From contig VGQR01000066.1 in the NCBI GenBank assembly GCA_016882345.1, forward strand, positions 1 to 8,557: a stretch of 8,557 bases of DNA, given 5' to 3'. This DNA comes from Cyanobacteria bacterium K_DeepCast_35m_m2_023 (GTDB lineage Bacteria; Cyanobacteriota; Cyanobacteriia; PCC-6307; Cyanobiaceae). The notes below the pieces were generated by a model. The model was given only the letters and a program-made list of their open reading frames with translations, was not told where the DNA came from and did no database searches. A program made the position numbers and the translations under genes. Of this stretch, positions 5,302-8,557 are shown one piece after another; the stretch's first letter is position 1, and every line of letters starts with the position of its first letter.

Positions 5302-6057
5302 ATGCAACTCTCCTATTTCCACACCTCCGAAGCCGTGCCACAGGTCGTGCCGGTGGCCGAGGGCGGTCCCGATGCGGCAGTGGTGATCGACGTGCTGCGG
5401 GCCACCACCACCATCGCCTGGTCGTTGGAGAACGGCGCCGAGGCGGTGCAGGCCTTTGCCGATCTGGATGAGCTCGAGGCAGCGGCGGCCGCCTGGCCAG
5501 CAGCCCAGCGGCTGCGGGCCGGTGAGCGCGGCGGCAAGCGCGTTGATGGCTACGACCTGGGCAACTCGCCCCTGGCGGTGACGCCCGAGGTGGTCGGCGG
5601 CAAGCGCATCTTCATGAGCACCACCAACGGCACCCGTTCGTTGGCGGCGGTGCGCGCGGTGCCTCTGCTGCTGACCGCCTGTCTGCCCAACCGCATGGCC
5701 GTGGCGCGGCTCTTGGTGGAGCGCGGCTGCCAGCGGGTCTGGATCGTCGGCAGCGGCTGGGAGGGGGACTATTCGCTCGAGGACAGCCTGGCCGCTGGTG
5801 CCGTCGCCTCGGCCGCGACCGAACTGGCGGTGGCGCCCCATGTGGGCGTGGGTTTCGGCAATGACGAAATGCTGGCGGCCCTGGCCCTCTGGCAGCAGTG
5901 GCACCTCGACACCGAGACCTGCCTGCGGGCCGCCAGCCACGGCCAACGCTTGATCGGCCTGGGCAACCACGATGCCGACTTCGCTTGCTGCGCAGCCGTC
6001 GACAGCCTGCAGGTGGTGCCGCTGCAGGCTGAACCGGGGGTGCTGCGGAAGAGCTGA
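5302..6057 (+). CDS. comB: ComB-like 2-phosphosulfolactate phosphatase
   Basis: This 251-residue protein of the ComB family is a Mg-dependent phosphatase that converts 2-phosphosulfolactate to sulfolactate in archaeal coenzyme M synthesis. Family motifs are in order: [14 protein letters not shown] (25-38), [17 protein letters not shown] (74-90), [10 protein letters not shown] (105-114), CLPNRMAVA (127-135) and [18 protein letters not shown] (150-167). Length is normal. Cyanobacteria are not known to make coenzyme M, so the physiological substrate here is uncertain; sulfolactate metabolism or another phosphorylated acid is possible. ATG 5302 shares the CATG palindrome with an upstream ATG of the divergent ubiD frame and has only a weak ribosome binding site. 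It is the first gene of a plus-strand operon with the nitrilase-type gene 38 bases downstream. Confidence 0.88.
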   Translation: MQLSYFHTSEAVPQVVPVAEGGPDAAVVIDVLRATTTIAWSLENGAEAVQAFADLDELEAAAAAWPAAQRLRAGERGGKRVDGYDLGNSPLAVTPEVVGGKRIFMSTTNGTRSLAAVRAVPLLLTACLPNRMAVARLLVERGCQRVWIVGSGWEGDYSLEDSLAAGAVASAATELAVAPHVGVGFGNDEMLAALALWQQWHLDTETCLRAASHGQRLIGLGNHDADFACCAAVDSLQVVPLQAEPGVLRKS

Positions 6058-6095
6058 GCGGCTCTTACAGTTCGGCCACAGCGATCGGAGTGGTG

Positions 6096-6914
6096 GTGAG
6101 CAGTTTTCTGGCGGCAGCCGTGCAACTCACCAGCACCCCGGATCCCGACGCCAATCTGGCCGCCGCCGAAGAGCAGATCGAACTGGCAGCCCGCCGGGGC
6201 GCCGAGTTGGTCGGCCTGCCCGAAAACTTCGCCTTCATGGGCGATGACGCCCGTCGGCTAGCCCTGGCCAGCGACCTGGCCGAGCGCTGCAGCCGGTTCC
6301 TGGTGACCATGGCGCGCCGCTACCAGGTGACCTTGCTGGGGGGCGGCTTTCCCGTTCCGGCCGGCGAAGGGGCGACCTTCAACCGCGCCGAACTGGTGAG
6401 CCAGGAAGGCCAGCTGCTGGCCCGCTACGACAAGATCCACCTGTTCGATGTGGATCTGCCCGATGGCCAGACCTACTGCGAATCGGCCACCGTTCAGCCG
6501 GGTTCCACCCCACCGCCGGTGGTCGACGTGCCTGGCCTGGGGCGCATCGGCCTGTCGATCTGCTACGACGTGCGCTTTCCCGAGCTGTACCGCTATCTGG
6601 CCGAAGGCGGAGCCACGGTGCTGATGGTGCCGGCCGCGTTCACCGCCTTCACCGGCAAGGACCACTGGCAGGTGCTGCTGCAGGCCCGCGCGATCGAAAA
6701 CACCGCCTATGTGGTGGCCCCAGCCCAGACGGGCGTCAACGTCGAACGGCGCCAGACCCATGGCCATGCCCTGGTGATCGACCCCTGGGGCACGGTGCTG
6801 GCCGATGCAGGGACCGCCCCCGGTCTGGCGGTGGCGCCCATCGACAACGGCCACGGCGAACGCATCCGTGCCCAGATGCCGAGCCTTCAACACCGGCGAC
6901 CTGCCCTGTTCTGA
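6096..6914 (+). CDS. Nitrilase-superfamily amidase, Nit1-like (probable deaminated glutathione amidase)
   Basis: This carbon-nitrogen hydrolase of 272 residues has the complete Glu-Lys-Cys catalytic triad, numbered from the chosen start: Glu43 in LVGLPENFAF, Lys113 in RYDKIHLFDVDLP, and Cys156 in LSICYDVRFPELYRYL. The 'DKIHLFDVD' and 'CYDVRFPEL...TGKDHWQVLLQARAIEN' blocks are those of the Nit1/Nit2 branch rather than true nitrilases. Nit1 enzymes repair deaminated glutathione, while Nit2 is an omega-amidase; Nit1 fits slightly better (AYVVAPAQTG, HGHALVIDPWGTV). Three GTG codons stand in a row at 6090, 6093 and 6096. The third has GGAG five bases upstream (6087-6090) and gives the family-like start MSSFLAAAVQL, so I chose it. 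The gene is second in the operon; the amidase start follows 10 bases after its stop. Confidence 0.9.
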   Translation: MSSFLAAAVQLTSTPDPDANLAAAEEQIELAARRGAELVGLPENFAFMGDDARRLALASDLAERCSRFLVTMARRYQVTLLGGGFPVPAGEGATFNRAELVSQEGQLLARYDKIHLFDVDLPDGQTYCESATVQPGSTPPPVVDVPGLGRIGLSICYDVRFPELYRYLAEGGATVLMVPAAFTAFTGKDHWQVLLQARAIENTAYVVAPAQTGVNVERRQTHGHALVIDPWGTVLADAGTAPGLAVAPIDNGHGERIRAQMPSLQHRRPALF

Positions 6915-6924
6915 ACCGTTGCGC

Positions 6925-8040
6925 GTGCGCCGCTCCAGGGCTTGGCTGTTGCGCGGCCTCGGCGGCGGCCTGGGCACCATCGTCTGGGCAGCTGTGCTGA
7001 ACGCCCAGGCGGCCATGGCCATGCCATCCAGCCTGGGGGCCTGGCGTCTCAGCCGACAGGGTGTGCTGGAGCTGCGCACCAGCCCCGACGTCACTCTCAA
7101 GGCCTACTTCGAGGCCGGGGGTGTGGGCCGGGGCCCCCGCGTGTGGGTGGATCTGCCCGGGACGCCCAACCGCAGCCGCACCCTGCTGGGCAGCGGACCA
7201 GTGCGCGAAGTGCGCGTCGGCCGGCCCGACGACGGCACCACCAGGCTTGTGCTCGAATTTCAACCGGGCATTGCGCTCGATCCGCGGCGGCTGCAGCTGG
7301 TGGGCACGGCGCCGGATCGCTGGCGCCTGCAGCTCAATGGTCTGCCAACGCAAGGGCTGCGCAACCTGGGCGAGGGCGATCTGGAGCAACGCCGGCCGCT
7401 GGAGCTGCCCGAGAGGGTCTTTGTTCCCACCTCACCCCGGCCCCTGTCCGCAGACGGCCTGCCGGTGGTCCCCAGGGATCGCTTCAAGGTGGTGATCGAC
7501 CCGGGCCATGGCGGTCCGGACCCGGGGGCGATCGGCATCGGCGGTCTGCGCGAAACCGACGTGGTGCTCGACGTGGCGCTGCAGGTGACCCGGCTGCTGC
7601 AGGCCAGGGGCGTGCAGGTGCTGATGACCCGCACCAGCGATGTCGATCTGGACCTGCCGCCACGGGTCGCGCTGGCCAATGACAGCGAAGTCGATGCCTT
7701 CGTCAGCATTCATGCCAACGCCTTGACCATGGCACGACCCGATGTGAACGGCATCGAGTCGTTCTTCTTTGCCTCAGGTGCCAATGCCGCGCGCTCGCGG
7801 CAACTCGCCGATGCGGTCCAACGGCAGATGATGGCCATCTCTGCCGGGACCATCGATCGCGGGGTCAAGGCGGCACGCTTCTTTGTGATCCGCCGCACCA
7901 CCATGCCCGCCACCCTGGTGGAGATGGGGTTCGTGACCGGACGCCTCGATGCGTCCAGGCTCAGCGACCCGAATTACCGCCGCCGCATGGCCCTGGCCCT
8001 GGCGGGTGGCATCCTCGACTACCTCAGGGGGTCCTCATGA
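6925..8040 (+). CDS. amiC: N-acetylmuramoyl-L-alanine amidase, AMIN plus Amidase_3, exported
   Basis: This 371-residue periplasmic zinc enzyme cleaves the bond between N-acetylmuramic acid and the peptide stem, a step in daughter-cell separation. It starts with a signal peptide: MRRSRAWLLR, then a hydrophobic stretch to NAQAAMA, with likely cleavage near residue 32. An AMIN domain (about 45-140, septum or envelope targeting) and a Pro-rich linker (160-185) follow. Amidase_3 (187-369) has zinc ligands His195 (VIDPGHGG), Glu210 (GLRETD) and His263 (VSIHANA), with catalytic Glu333 (LVEMGF). No regulatory helix blocking the site is evident. The frame is open from 6805 inside the nitrilase gene, but that part is implausible. 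GTG 6925 gives a clean signal peptide, with TTG 6919 as the alternative. Its stop overlaps murI by four bases. Confidence 0.93.
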   Translation: MRRSRAWLLRGLGGGLGTIVWAAVLNAQAAMAMPSSLGAWRLSRQGVLELRTSPDVTLKAYFEAGGVGRGPRVWVDLPGTPNRSRTLLGSGPVREVRVGRPDDGTTRLVLEFQPGIALDPRRLQLVGTAPDRWRLQLNGLPTQGLRNLGEGDLEQRRPLELPERVFVPTSPRPLSADGLPVVPRDRFKVVIDPGHGGPDPGAIGIGGLRETDVVLDVALQVTRLLQARGVQVLMTRTSDVDLDLPPRVALANDSEVDAFVSIHANALTMARPDVNGIESFFFASGANAARSRQLADAVQRQMMAISAGTIDRGVKAARFFVIRRTTMPATLVEMGFVTGRLDASRLSDPNYRRRMALALAGGILDYLRGSS

Positions 8041-8557
8041 GCCTGCGGGTTGGCCTGTTTGACAGTGGCCTTGGCGGCCTCACCGTGCTGCGGCAGGTGC
8101 ACGCCCGCTATCCGCACTCGGCCAGCCTGTATCTGGGTGACACGGCGCGGGTGCCCTATGGCGAACGCAGCCCCGATGAGATTCGCCGGATTGCCGCCGA
8201 AGTGGTGCACTGGCTGCGGTTGCAGGGCATCGGCGTGCTGGTGATGGCCTGCAACACCTCCAATGCCCTGGCGCTCGATGTGGCTGTGGCCGAAGCGGGC
8301 GTCCCCGTGGTGGGCCTGATCGACAGCGTGGCGGCCACCCTGGCCGCGGCCTCGATCGGCGTGCTCGCCACCCCGGCCACCGCCGCCAGCGGTGCCTACC
8401 GGCGCGCGATTCACGCCTGCCAACCGGCGGTCACGGTGATCGAGGTGGGATGCCCCGCCTTTGTGCCCTTGATCGAAGCCGGCGATCTGGAGCATCCCGA
8501 GCTGCGCCAAGCCGCCAGCGCCTATCTACGGCCCCTGCTGGAGCAAGGGGTTGAGGC
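8037..8557 (+). CDS. murI: Glutamate racemase, N-terminal part (cut by window edge)
   Basis: MurI converts L-glutamate to D-glutamate for the peptide stem of peptidoglycan. The window holds the first 173 codons. They begin MSLRVGLFDSGLGGLTVLRQ, with Asp9 and Ser10 of the DSGxGG substrate loop. GDTARVPYGERS (34-45) and MACNTSNALALD (70-81) follow, the latter carrying the first catalytic cysteine, Cys72. The conserved EVGCPAFVPLIEAGDLE lies at 136-152. The second catalytic cysteine, in the 'G-C-T-H' motif, would lie beyond the window. Reading is intact to the edge. The ATG overlaps the amidase stop (ATGA at 8037-8040), and AGGGGG at 8026-8031 is a good ribosome binding site five bases upstream. 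Coupling to the amidase puts precursor synthesis and wall cleavage in one operon. Confidence 0.95.
   Translation, partial: MSLRVGLFDSGLGGLTVLRQVHARYPHSASLYLGDTARVPYGERSPDEIRRIAAEVVHWLRLQGIGVLVMACNTSNALALDVAVAEAGVPVVGLIDSVAATLAAASIGVLATPATAASGAYRRAIHACQPAVTVIEVGCPAFVPLIEAGDLEHPELRQAASAYLRPLLEQGVE

Noticed and set aside
3711..5471. A 586-codon plus-strand open frame opposite ubiD
   Set aside because: It lies antisense to a well-recognised enzyme. Its translation is His/Arg/Gln-rich low-complexity text typical of GC-rich shadow frames, and it also runs into the comB-like gene.
6805..6924. Longer amidase start inside the nitrilase gene
   Set aside because: It would overlap the nitrilase by over 100 bases and bury the signal peptide. 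GTG 6925 gives a clean exported protein.
6258..7100. A 280-codon minus-strand open frame opposite the nitrilase and amidase
   Set aside because: It is antisense to two confident genes and has composition typical of a shadow frame.
1..8557. CRISPR array, tRNA, rRNA, riboswitch, transposase or attachment site
   Set aside because: No regularly spaced repeats, no cloverleaf-like segment, no transposase motif and no long flanking repeats were seen on reading both strands.

Overview
The window is high-GC DNA, most likely from a unicellular cyanobacterium of the Synechococcus/Cyanobium type. The evidence is the run comB-like, nitrilase, AMIN-domain amidase, murI with a UbiD decarboxylase divergently upstream, cyanobacterial-type protein sequences, and two HIP1 octamers (GCGATCGC at 814-821 and 5116-5123). 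The taxonomic call is an inference from gene content and remembered gene order, not from a database search.

Left part (1 to about 3200) looks like accessory, defence-flavoured DNA. On the minus strand there is a type II toxin-antitoxin pair cut by the window edge (antitoxin 110-406, RelE/ParE-like toxin 1-113). Next to it lies a short frameshifted remnant resembling the N-terminus of a type I restriction HsdR subunit (about 590-713), and then a complete AAA-type ATPase with a DUF234 nuclease-like C-terminal domain (723-2177). A roughly 340-base stretch with no assignable gene follows. A complete plus-strand Phd/VapB antitoxin and VapC PIN toxin pair (2531-3174) closes the region.

Right part (3220 to the end) is ordinary chromosome. 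On the minus strand a UbiD-family decarboxylase (3681-5246) is followed by an Rrf2-family regulator (3220-3681) overlapping it by one base. Divergently, on the plus strand, a compact operon carries a ComB-like 2-phosphosulfolactate phosphatase (5302-6057), a Nit1-type amidase (6096-6914), an exported N-acetylmuramoyl-L-alanine amidase (6925-8040) and glutamate racemase murI (8037 to the edge). amiC and murI overlap by four bases, joining peptidoglycan precursor supply and peptidoglycan cleavage in one transcript. UbiD probably serves plastoquinone synthesis.

I did not find convincing evidence of a wholly new system. The points most worth a second look are the cluster of toxin-antitoxin, ATPase-nuclease and restriction-remnant genes beside core genes, the 15-base tandem duplication of the vapB start region, the inverted repeat over a possible toxin-antitoxin promoter, and the coupling of an Rrf2 regulator lacking the cysteine triad to ubiD.
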